Below, piece by piece: positions 1 to 7,754 of a DNA stretch of 64,000 bases. Position 1 is the first letter of the stretch. Each line of letters starts with the position of its first letter. Source of the DNA: JAYREN01 sp963663375 (GTDB taxonomy: Bacteria; Acidobacteriota; Holophagae; Holophagales; Holophagaceae); NCBI GenBank assembly GCA_963663375.1, contig OY760195.1:1178001-1242000 (forward strand). Reading direction: 5' to 3'. Under the pieces are notes generated by a model. The model did not search any database, had not been told where the DNA came from, and saw only the letters and a program-made list of their open reading frames with translations. Position numbers and translations under genes: made by a program.

Positions 1-916
1 TTGCATTATCTAGCAGTCTTGGTGTTGCAACGTATTCATAACCAGCTACCTGTTGATCCAAAACAGCTATTTCGCGAATCATTTGATCGCGCTTGCCATT
101 ATAAAATCTCTCCACATACTCCACAGCGGAAGAGCAACGTTCTTTTTGTTCGACAATTTCTTCGCATAAATATTTTAATCTAGCAATTTCATTGCGTATG
201 GATCCAGATTTACCCTTTTTAAATCCAACAACATCAAAAAAACTTTCAAAATTTTTATAATTGTCAATATTTACAGCGAAAACTTTATCGACAGGGAGTT
301 CTTGGCCGATAGAGAAAATGATGTCGTCAAATCTCTGATAAATAGCCCCCCCCTTGACCTCCCCTTGACCTCCCCTGGATACCATGGACGCCAAGGAGGC
401 CATCGCATCCACCTCAGCCTTAAATGGTTCCATTTTTAGTGCCTTTTGTCGAAGAGCTTGACCAGCGACCTCAAAATCGGGTAGTACATCGGCCAATGTG
501 ATAGATTCCAAGATAGGGCTGACCACAATGTAGTGTTCGCTATCATAAGGTATATTTTTATATATATATTTTGATAGAGAATAATCGTGAAATCCAAGTT
601 TATTCATGTTTGAAATTGCATGAATCATTGCAATTCTATCGTAAAGCGCTGGGGTGCTTACGTAACGAACAACCACCTGGGCCAGATCGTTATTCCTATT
701 TTTCTTTATAGCGAATTCTACTGCAGTTGCAATCAATGAACTTGTCTCATCACTGATTTGACGACCATTTTGAGTCAAAAGAATTTGTTCCTCTAAAATT
801 TTAATTACAGCATGGTCATCGTCTCTTTTCATGGCAAAATCGAGATTTTTCTTAATAGCAGAATCACATCCTATTAGCGACAGCACACCAATCGCAATGA
901 TGATTTTATTTTTCAC
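1..916 (-). CDS. Putative lipoprotein of unknown function, 3' end outside window
   Basis: Reading the minus strand from a GTG at 916 gives 305 open codons to the window edge. A GGAG ribosome site lies 5 bases upstream (922-925). The N-terminus is a short lipoprotein signal, with basic KNK, then IIIAIGVLSLIG and a lipobox cysteine at about residue 17 (LIGC). The rest is mostly helical and charged, with no family I recognise. Codon use is AT-rich, unlike most of the window, which suggests recent acquisition. Around 350-377 a 12-base sequence is directly repeated, encoding a GGQGEVKGG stretch. The C-terminal part (roughly residues 225-300) is rich in Glu, Lys and Gln and could be a coiled coil. 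The frame is certain because it stays open for 916 bases in AT-rich DNA; function is unknown. Confidence 0.75.
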   Translation of the reverse strand, partial: MKNKIIIAIGVLSLIGCDSAIKKNLDFAMKRDDDHAVIKILEEQILLTQNGRQISDETSSLIATAVEFAIKKNRNNDLAQVVVRYVSTPALYDRIAMIHAISNMNKLGFHDYSLSKYIYKNIPYDSEHYIVVSPILESITLADVLPDFEVAGQALRQKALKMEPFKAEVDAMASLASMVSRGGQGEVKGGAIYQRFDDIIFSIGQELPVDKVFAVNIDNYKNFESFFDVVGFKKGKSGSIRNEIARLKYLCEEIVEQKERCSSAVEYVERFYNGKRDQMIREIAVLDQQVAGYEYVATPRLLDNA

Positions 917-1116
917 ATCGTCTCCATTTGTTGTTTAGAAATTATGGAATCTACCACAAGTAGTAACTGAATTCTGGTTATCCGGATGCTTCCAAAAGTC
1001 AGTCCCGAAGAGGACAATAGGCGATTGTTTCATTCATAATTAGAATAATTCGTATTTAAAATTAATAAGCATATTAATTTCCTGTGCCCGATCCTAATTG
1101 GCTTAACAGACTGAGG

Positions 1117-1578
1117 TTACTCTGAATTTTCCACCACTAGCCATATCTTTCGTTTGGCTTGGCATTCCTTAATAATCCGAATGATTGCCCCGTCAGAGGG
1201 AACAGTTTCTGGAATTGAATCAGAATTCAACCCAACAATGATCACCTTCCCCGTTTCACCGGGGGGCAGGTTGAACGGATGGGGTGCAGATCGTTCTCCT
1301 GGTGTTGAGGTTGGTTCAGCCCGGGGTGCAAAGTGGTTTCCTGTTTCCAGGCACTCGGGGGTGACGCCGAATAAGGATCCAAGAGCCGCCATGGCCGCTC
1401 CTGACGGCTCGGCAATACCTCGCTCCCATGCGGAAACCGCCGTTTGATCAGTGTTCACGGCTTGTCCAAGTTCGCCCTGGGTCCATCCCCAAGCCAGTCG
1501 GACAGAGCGAATGCGCTCTCCGAGGCTCTTGGGGGGGCCGGAAAGGGGGCGGGATTCGTAGGGGCCTCGGGTTGCCAT
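1117..1578 (-). CDS. XRE-family helix-turn-helix regulator
   Basis: A 153-residue protein with one Cro/C1-type helix-turn-helix at about residues 18-75: LGERIRSVRLAWGWTQGELG, then the recognition part around DQTAVSAWERG and a helix ending LFGVTPECLE. The C-terminal half (residues 80-153) has a short beta-like segment (GKVIIVGLN) and no domain I can name. It is divergent from the Ser/Thr kinase gene, with about 67 bases between the two starts, so it probably controls itself and the kinase. No strong ribosome site precedes the ATG at 1578, so the exact start is less certain than the frame. The family binds operator DNA as dimers; the ligand or signal cannot be told from sequence. Confidence 0.85.
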   Translation of the reverse strand: MATRGPYESRPLSGPPKSLGERIRSVRLAWGWTQGELGQAVNTDQTAVSAWERGIAEPSGAAMAALGSLFGVTPECLETGNHFAPRAEPTSTPGERSAPHPFNLPPGETGKVIIVGLNSDSIPETVPSDGAIIRIIKECQAKRKIWLVVENSE

Positions 1579-1645
1579 GGATGGAATATGATTAAAAACG
1601 ATAAATTCGTCAACAGTGATTTTTGAACTTTGTCAGGATGGTTTC

Positions 1646-4171
1646 ATGCCTTCTTCTCCGCAGCCCGATCCGCCCACCTGGCTTAGCTCCGCGCAGCGAG
1701 CCCTGGGGCGCTATCGACTAGGCCCTGTCCTGGGTGAAGGTTCCTCCGGGGTGGTCCACGAGGCTTGGGACATGGTTCTGGAACGGGTGGTCGCCCTGAA
1801 ACGTTTGACCGCCCATAGCCAGGAGGCCTGGGATCGGTTCGTTCAGGAGGGAAAGCTGCTGGCTCGGATCCAGCATCCCCATCTCTGCCAGGTCTACGAC
1901 GTGGATGACATCGATGGCGTGCCCATCATTGCCATGCAGCGGGTGAACGGGGCTCCCCTTTCCAAACTGCGGGACCAGATGACCCGCGAACAGGCAATCC
2001 GCGCGGTGCACCAGGCCGCCCTCGGCGTGCATCAGGCTCATCAGTTCCAGGTGATCCATCGCGATCTGAAGCCGGGAAACATCCTGGTCGAACAACGCCC
2101 GGAAGGCTGGCATGTCTTCGTGTGCGATTTTGGGCTCGCCCGGGATCTCTCAGCGGAAACCATAACCCAGAGCAACCTCGGGCTGGGCACCCTCGGCTTC
2201 ATGGCCCCCGAACAGTTCCCAGGCAACCGGGAACAATTGGGGCCCCGCACGGATGTGTACGGCCTGGGAGCCACGCTCCATGCGCTGCTCCTGGGGGAGG
2301 CACCGACTCTGCCGCTGAGGGATCGCCCCACCCTGGAATGGCTGTCGGAGGGGCCGGGGTGGAAGGCGCTGCCCATTGATCTAAAAACGGTCCTAGCCCA
2401 CGCCCTGGAACCCGATCCGCGGGATCGCTATGTCTCTGCCGCCGCGTTTGCAGAGGATCTTCGCCGAGTGCTGGAGGGTGAATCCCTCAGTATTCGCCCG
2501 GTGGGTTGGCTGATCCGGGGGGCGCGGTGGTGGATGCGTCATCCTCGGATGGCGATCAGCTCAGCGCTGGTGCTTCTGGGGTTGTCCGGCCTTTCCATCT
2601 GGGCCATTCGGGGCGCACTCTTTGCGCGGGCTCAGCTTCGTGCCGCCGAGCGGTTTTCCATGGAGTCCAAGGACATCGAGCATCTCTTGCGCCTGGAACG
2701 GATGAGGCCAGCCCACGATATGCGCCCCGCCTATGGGAAAGTTCGCACACGGATGCAGCGGCTACGGGCCAAGCTGGACGGGATGAACAAGGCGGCGCAG
2801 GGGCCGGGATACTTCTCATTGGGGCGGGGCTTTCTGTCCATCGGCGATAATCGAGCCGCGCTGGAGGCGCTGGAAAGGGCTTGGGCCCTGGGCTTTCGAA
2901 CCCCGGATTCGGCCTACGCGCTGGGACGAGCCCATGTTGGATTGTTCTGGGAAGAAAAGCGGAGGGCGGGATTCCTGGGGGATCGGCAGATGGAACGCGA
3001 AGCGGCGAAGCACCATTTCCCCCTGGCCAAGGACTACTTTGCCAAAGCTGTGGGCCAGAGCTTCGAACACCCGGCGCTGGCGGAAGCGTGGTTGGCCCGC
3101 ATGAACCGCGACACGGAAACGGCCCTTGAAAAGGTCCGGGTGGCCGTGAGGGAAGATCCTTGGGATTTTGAGGCCAAGGCCTACGAGGTTTCGGCGCTTG
3201 CGCGTTTGGGGTTCGATGGGCAGCGGAAGGGCGATGACGCGCTTGCGCGCCACTGGTACGACCGGGCAGAGGAAGCCTCGGCGGTGGCTCTCGCCCTGGG
3301 TCGCAGCGATGAAACGTCCTATCAGGTGGATCTCAACTGGCGCCTGGCATGGGTCGGCTCAAGGTTTGAACGGGGTGAACCCGATCATCGGGACATGGAC
3401 GAAGTGGAGCGCCTTTCCGAGCGGCTGATTTCCCTCAACCCCGAGAACCCCGTTTCGGCGAGCAACAAGCTCCTGGTGATCTACTACAAAGCCTTCGCGG
3501 CCTTCGAAGCGGGACGGGATCCCAACCCCGAACTGGATCGGGGGATCCGGCATGCCAAGGCGCTGCCTGAAGCGATGTTCGCCTCCCAGTCCGTGCGGGT
3601 GGAGTGGATGATGCTCAATGCCCTGAAGGCGGAATGGGCCATGGAGAATGGTGTCGATCCCGAGCCCTGGTTGCGCGAGGCGCTCAAGAATCCGGGCCAC
3701 AGCGACTTTCGCCTGCGGGATTATCTGGGCGAGACGCTGAACCTAAAGGCCCGCTGGGAAGCGCAAAACGGTCGAGATCCCCGCCCGATCCTGAAGGAAA
3801 ACATCGCGGGCCTCAAACGGCTCTTCGATGGAGAAGACTATTACACGGCCCCACAGACTTTGGCCCAAGCCTGGCTTCAGGTGGCGCAATGGGAGGTCGA
3901 ACACAACCTCGATGCAATGGGGAGCCTCCGCACCTGTGACCAGGAACTGGACCGGGCCTTCAAGCTGAACTCACGGGTGATCCAGCCCTACCTGATTCAA
4001 TCCAATGCGGAACGCCTCAAGGCGTCATGCGCGAAAAACGACCCAACGCGATTGCAGCACCTGCGCCGCGCAGGGGAGGCACTTCACCGGGGGCTGGCCC
4101 TCAGACCAAGAGATACCCGGGCGCGTGGGCTTGCCCGCAAGCTCCAGGAACTTGGGTGGGCCGGGACGTAA
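1646..4171 (+). CDS. Membrane-anchored Ser/Thr protein kinase with TPR-like C-terminal region
   Basis: A Hanks-type kinase. From the ATG at 1646 (AGGA 7 bases upstream) it has 841 residues; a GTG at 1616 is in frame but lacks a ribosome site. The kinase domain spans about residues 20-285: glycine loop GEGSSGVV, lysine in VALKR, catalytic loop HRDLKPGN near 137, DFGLA near 161 and APEQF, so all catalytic residues are present. A single membrane helix (MAISSALVLLGLSGLSIWAI) follows near 300-325. About 500 residues of helical repeat with TPR character then lie on the other side of the membrane. Such kinases phosphorylate cytoplasmic targets in response to signals sensed by the extracytoplasmic part. 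The substrate is unknown; the divergent XRE regulator is a candidate partner by position only. Confidence 0.9.
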   Translation: MPSSPQPDPPTWLSSAQRALGRYRLGPVLGEGSSGVVHEAWDMVLERVVALKRLTAHSQEAWDRFVQEGKLLARIQHPHLCQVYDVDDIDGVPIIAMQRVNGAPLSKLRDQMTREQAIRAVHQAALGVHQAHQFQVIHRDLKPGNILVEQRPEGWHVFVCDFGLARDLSAETITQSNLGLGTLGFMAPEQFPGNREQLGPRTDVYGLGATLHALLLGEAPTLPLRDRPTLEWLSEGPGWKALPIDLKTVLAHALEPDPRDRYVSAAAFAEDLRRVLEGESLSIRPVGWLIRGARWWMRHPRMAISSALVLLGLSGLSIWAIRGALFARAQLRAAERFSMESKDIEHLLRLERMRPAHDMRPAYGKVRTRMQRLRAKLDGMNKAAQGPGYFSLGRGFLSIGDNRAALEALERAWALGFRTPDSAYALGRAHVGLFWEEKRRAGFLGDRQMEREAAKHHFPLAKDYFAKAVGQSFEHPALAEAWLARMNRDTETALEKVRVAVREDPWDFEAKAYEVSALARLGFDGQRKGDDALARHWYDRAEEASAVALALGRSDETSYQVDLNWRLAWVGSRFERGEPDHRDMDEVERLSERLISLNPENPVSASNKLLVIYYKAFAAFEAGRDPNPELDRGIRHAKALPEAMFASQSVRVEWMMLNALKAEWAMENGVDPEPWLREALKNPGHSDFRLRDYLGETLNLKARWEAQNGRDPRPILKENIAGLKRLFDGEDYYTAPQTLAQAWLQVAQWEVEHNLDAMGSLRTCDQELDRAFKLNSRVIQPYLIQSNAERLKASCAKNDPTRLQHLRRAGEALHRGLALRPRDTRARGLARKLQELGWAGT

Positions 4172-4192
4172 CGAAAGGGTCCAATCGGTGTT

Positions 4193-5236
4193 TCAGTCCC
4201 CCGCCATCCCCACCACCTGCGCCCCCTGCCCCCGGGCAAAAAGTCGCACCTTGCGGGAATCCAATTCCAGCAGCCAGAGATAGGGCCCCATCTGGAAGAG
4301 CAGGCGCTCGCCGGGGAGCCGGGTGGCGCAGCGGGGCTCCCAGGAGAGAAAGGGAGTGTCCAGGGCCAGGCGGTAGCCCGGGCGCAGATCCCGGGAATCC
4401 ACCCGCAGGCCCTCCCAGGGCCACTGGCCCAGGTGGAGGGCCCAGGGGGAGGCGGCCTCCGGCACAAGCTCCGCGGGCTTGCCCCAGGCCTCGGACAGCG
4501 TGGGCTCAGAAGTGCGCACGGAAGTCTTGAGCTTGATGTGCAGGGCGGGCTGGGAGGGCGCCTGGGCCGAGTGGGGCGCGATTCCGGCCCGCAGAAGGCG
4601 CGGCGGGCCTTCGCGGGCATTGAGCCAGAGATCCCAGCCCGGCTCGCCGCGCTGGGCGAAGATCCGGGCCTCGGCATCGGCCTTCAGCCCATTCATTACA
4701 AGGGTTTCGGGACCGCCGAGGCTCCTCTGGAAGAGCGCCCCCTCCCGCAGGTAGAAGACCTGGAGATGGGGGTCGCTGGGGAGCGGACTTGAGGCCCCCG
4801 CCTTCAGCAGGCTTAGTTCGCAAAAGGGCAGATAGGCCGCCACCAGCAGCAGGAGGCAGACCGCGTTGGCCCGGAGCGACACAGCCAAGGCTAGCCTGCC
4901 GCTGCGAGGTGCCAGGACCCGGTGGAAGAAGGGCCACTCCAGGAGCGTCGAGAGCACCAGGAGCACCCCCAGGAAGGCCAGCCCCAGCCATGGGAGACGA
5001 GCCAGGGGATCGGCTCCCAGCATTGTTAGCAGCAAACCAGCGAAGGCCACCACAAGGGGGAAGACCAGCACCAGCGTGGAAACGGTCTTGGCCAGGACGG
5101 CCCACAGCAGGGGACGCCAACCCTGGACCCCCCGCAGCCTCAGCAGGGCCGCCCCCACCAGGCCCAGCAGAGGCCCCGCCAGCAGGAAGTGGGCGTTCGC
5201 CAGGGCATAGATCGGCGGGGTGGAGGAGGGTTCCAT
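4193..5236 (-). CDS. Unknown membrane protein with large soluble C-terminal part
   Basis: A 347-residue protein starting at MEPSSTPPIYALANAHFLLA (ATG at 5236, with GGAAG upstream). The frame extends further 5' to 5365, but that part overlaps a dispersed intergenic repeat and is probably not translated. The first 150 residues contain four or five hydrophobic segments, for example FLLAGPLLGLVGAALL, VLVFPLVVAFAGLLLTML and ANAVCLLLLVAAYLPF. The remaining 200 are soluble and beta-rich, with repeated short motifs such as YLREGALFQ and LWLLELDS. It is convergent with the kinase gene; only 21 bases separate the two stops. I do not recognise the family. Confidence 0.7.
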   Translation of the reverse strand: MEPSSTPPIYALANAHFLLAGPLLGLVGAALLRLRGVQGWRPLLWAVLAKTVSTLVLVFPLVVAFAGLLLTMLGADPLARLPWLGLAFLGVLLVLSTLLEWPFFHRVLAPRSGRLALAVSLRANAVCLLLLVAAYLPFCELSLLKAGASSPLPSDPHLQVFYLREGALFQRSLGGPETLVMNGLKADAEARIFAQRGEPGWDLWLNAREGPPRLLRAGIAPHSAQAPSQPALHIKLKTSVRTSEPTLSEAWGKPAELVPEAASPWALHLGQWPWEGLRVDSRDLRPGYRLALDTPFLSWEPRCATRLPGERLLFQMGPYLWLLELDSRKVRLFARGQGAQVVGMAGD

Positions 5237-5262
5237 GGGGCTTCCGGAAAGACTACCTTCAG

Positions 5263-5360
5263 CCTGCCATGAACATGGGGGGACCGCCTGCTCCCTGCGG
5301 TCGCGATGTCCCCCCTTTGACCCCCACGTGGTGTCCAGGCGAAGCCCAGACATCACGTCT
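5263..5360. repeat. Dispersed intergenic repeat B, copy 1
   Basis: About 95 bases here match 13593-13687 with roughly 80 percent identity by eye. Shared blocks include GGTCGCGATGTCCCCCCTTT and CACGTGGTGTCCAG. The core contains a short inverted repeat, GGGGGGAC with GTCCCCCC. It sits upstream of the first M13 peptidase gene. No gene lies in it. Confidence 0.75.
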
Positions 5361-5431
5361 CCCATGAGCGGCGTACCCTTGACACCCTCCGGTACGGCGC
5401 GATCCTATAACCTCACATTACGAGGCTCAAC

Positions 5432-7465
5432 ATGATCCGACGATCCTCTCTTCTTCTCACCCTGGGCCTGGTGGCGAGCGCCCTGGTGGCCGCAGGCCCG
5501 GAAACGGCCAAGGCCAGACCCGGCGTGGACCCCATCAACCTCGATACCTCGGCGAAGGCCTGCGAGGACTTCTACCAGTTTGCCAATGGCGGCTGGCTCA
5601 AGGCCCACACCCTGCCCGCAGACAAGAGCCGCTACGGTGCCTTCGAGGAGGTCTCCGACTTCAATCGCGACGTGCTGCGCCGAATCCTCGACGAGACCTC
5701 CCAGCGGCGGGACTGGAAGCCCGGCACCGTGGAGCAGAAGGTGGCCGACTTCTACACCAGCGGCATGAGCGAGGCCGCCATCGAGAAGCGGGGCATTCAG
5801 CCGCTGAAGCCCTACCTGGCCCGCATCGCGGCCCTCAAGGACAGCAAGGAGCTGCCCACCTTCCTCGCCCGGTGGCACAACGAGGGGCTGGGGGGCGGCT
5901 TCGGGTTCTATGTGGGCCAGGATGCCAAGAACAGCACCCGCTACATGGCCAGCCTGGGCCAGGGCGGCACGGGGCTGCCGGATCGGGACTACTACCTGAA
6001 GGACGATGCCCGCTCGAAGGGCATCCGCGAAAAGTATGAAGGCCATGTGGCCCGGATGTTCGAACTGCTGGGCGAGAAACACGAGCAGGCCAAGGCCGAT
6101 GCCGCCACGGTGCTGGCCCTGGAAACCAGGCTGGCCCAGGCCCAGTGGAGCCGCGTGGAGCTGCGCGACCCGGTGAAGCGCTACAACAAGCGCACCCCGG
6201 ACCAGGTGCAGGCAGAGGCTCCGGGCTTCGACTGGAAGGGCTACTTCGCCGCCCGCAGCGGCAAGGTGGAAGACCTCAACCTCAGCACGCCTTCCTTCTT
6301 CCAGGCCTTCGGCAAGCTGAGCCGGGAGGTGCCCGTAGCTCAGTGGCGCACCTACCTGCGCTGGCATCTGGTGAGCGCCACCGCCAGTCAGTTGCCCAAG
6401 GCCTTCGGCGATGAAGCCTTCGCCTTCAACGGCAAGGTGCTCAACGGCGTACCCGCCCAGGAGGAGCGCTGGAAGCGCATCCAGGCCGCCACGGACCGCA
6501 CCGTGGGCGAGGCTCTGGGCCAGCTCTACGTGGCCAAGGCCTTCAGTCCCGAGGCCAAGAAGAAGGTGCTGGAGATGGTCGAGAACCTGCGGGCGGCGCT
6601 GAGGGAGCGCATCACGGGCCTGGACTGGATGGGCGAGGAGACTAAGCAGCAGGCCATCCGCAAGCTGGAGGCCTTCGGCGTGAAGATGGGCTATCCCGAC
6701 AAGTGGAAGACCTACGACTTCGCCGTGAAGCGGGATGACTTTTTCGGCAACGTGCGCCGGGCCTCGGCCTGGCGCGTGAAGGAGAATATGGCCAAGTTGG
6801 GCAAGGCCATCGACCGCACGGAGTGGGGCATGACGCCCCCCACCGTCAACGCCTACTACAGCCCCACCATGAACGAGATCGCCTTCCCGGCGGGCATCCT
6901 GCAGCCGCCCTTCTTCGATGCCAAGGCGGACGACGCGGTGAACTACGGCGCCATCGGCTGGGTGATCGGCCACGAGATGACCCATGGCTTCGACGACAGC
7001 GGCAGCCAGTTCGATGCGGATGGCAACCTGAAGAACTGGTGGACCGAGGCCGACAAGAAGGCCTACCAGTCCCGCACCGATCTCATCGTGAAGCAGTACG
7101 ACGCCTACGAACCGCTGCCCGGCGAGCATGTCAACGGCAAGCTCACGGTGGGGGAGAACATCGCCGATCTCGGCGGCCTCAAGATCGCCTTCGCGGCCTG
7201 GAAGAAGAGTCTGGGGGGCAAGCCCGCCCCCGTCCTCGACGGCTTCACCGGCGAGCAGCGCTTCTTCCTGGGGGCCGCCCAGGTGTGGCGCAACCACATC
7301 CGCCCCGAAGCCCTCTCCATGCGCCTCAAGACCGATCCCCACAGCCCCGGCCGCCAGCGGGTCATTGGGCCCCTGTCCAACCTGCCGGAGTTCTACGAGG
7401 CCTTCGGCTGCAGCGAAGGCAGCCCCATGATGCGCCCCGCTGCCGAGCGGCCCGCCATCTGGTAG
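5432..7465 (+). CDS. Secreted M13-family zinc metallopeptidase (neprilysin/PepO-like), tandem copy 1
   Basis: A 677-residue protein with a signal peptide (MIRRSSLLLTLGLVASALVA) and full-length M13 architecture. The N-terminal helical M13_N domain begins at about residue 35 (GVDPINLDTS, DFYQFANGGWLK) and the catalytic domain at about 470. Zinc site: GHEMTHGFDD near 513, with the third ligand in ENIADLGG near 576. The substrate-binding NAYY motif lies near 473. The C-terminus ends RPAIW as in the family. GAGG sits 6 bases before the ATG. The family cleaves short peptides at the amino side of hydrophobic residues; this one should act in the periplasm or outside the cell. It is the first of three consecutive M13 genes. 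Confidence 0.95.
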   Translation: MIRRSSLLLTLGLVASALVAAGPETAKARPGVDPINLDTSAKACEDFYQFANGGWLKAHTLPADKSRYGAFEEVSDFNRDVLRRILDETSQRRDWKPGTVEQKVADFYTSGMSEAAIEKRGIQPLKPYLARIAALKDSKELPTFLARWHNEGLGGGFGFYVGQDAKNSTRYMASLGQGGTGLPDRDYYLKDDARSKGIREKYEGHVARMFELLGEKHEQAKADAATVLALETRLAQAQWSRVELRDPVKRYNKRTPDQVQAEAPGFDWKGYFAARSGKVEDLNLSTPSFFQAFGKLSREVPVAQWRTYLRWHLVSATASQLPKAFGDEAFAFNGKVLNGVPAQEERWKRIQAATDRTVGEALGQLYVAKAFSPEAKKKVLEMVENLRAALRERITGLDWMGEETKQQAIRKLEAFGVKMGYPDKWKTYDFAVKRDDFFGNVRRASAWRVKENMAKLGKAIDRTEWGMTPPTVNAYYSPTMNEIAFPAGILQPPFFDAKADDAVNYGAIGWVIGHEMTHGFDDSGSQFDADGNLKNWWTEADKKAYQSRTDLIVKQYDAYEPLPGEHVNGKLTVGENIADLGGLKIAFAAWKKSLGGKPAPVLDGFTGEQRFFLGAAQVWRNHIRPEALSMRLKTDPHSPGRQRVIGPLSNLPEFYEAFGCSEGSPMMRPAAERPAIW

Positions 7466-7495
7466 GGTCCGGCATCATTCAAGGACGCAACTAAT

Positions 7496-7630
7496 GAACC
7501 ACAGAGGGCGCAGAGAAAAGATGGAGGACACAGAGGACTGACCAGTCGAGCCGGGAATCCCCCTCTGTTTTTTCCTTCTTTTTCTTCTTTTCTCGGCGTT
7601 CTCTTTTTCCCTCTGCGCCCTCTGTGGTTC
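7496..7630. repeat. Large inverted-repeat element A, copy 1
   Basis: A perfect 20-base inverted repeat, GAACCACAGAGGGCGCAGAG at 7496-7515 and its complement at 7611-7630, encloses about 95 bases. The interior has a purine-rich left part and a pyrimidine-rich right part (CTTTTTCTTCTTTT). Related copies lie at 9813-9939 and 13534-13743. No open frame worth calling is inside. It resembles the intergenic CACAGAG repeats common in environmental bacteria and could fold into a long RNA hairpin after the upstream gene. Confidence 0.85.
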
Positions 7631-7754
7631 AGCTTTTCCGGCAAGCCTCAACCCCCAAAGAGTGCCCCGCATCACCGCCCTCCCTCCCCCTTTCCTTCAA
7701 ACTGTCTTTGTCCACGAATCCCGGAGACGCTCTCCCGATTTCACTGAGGTTCCC

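Noticed and set aside
5379..5411. TTGACA and TATAAC before the first M13 gene as a promoter
   Set aside because: The spacing is 21 bases, too long for a normal sigma-70 promoter. The boxes are noted but not called.
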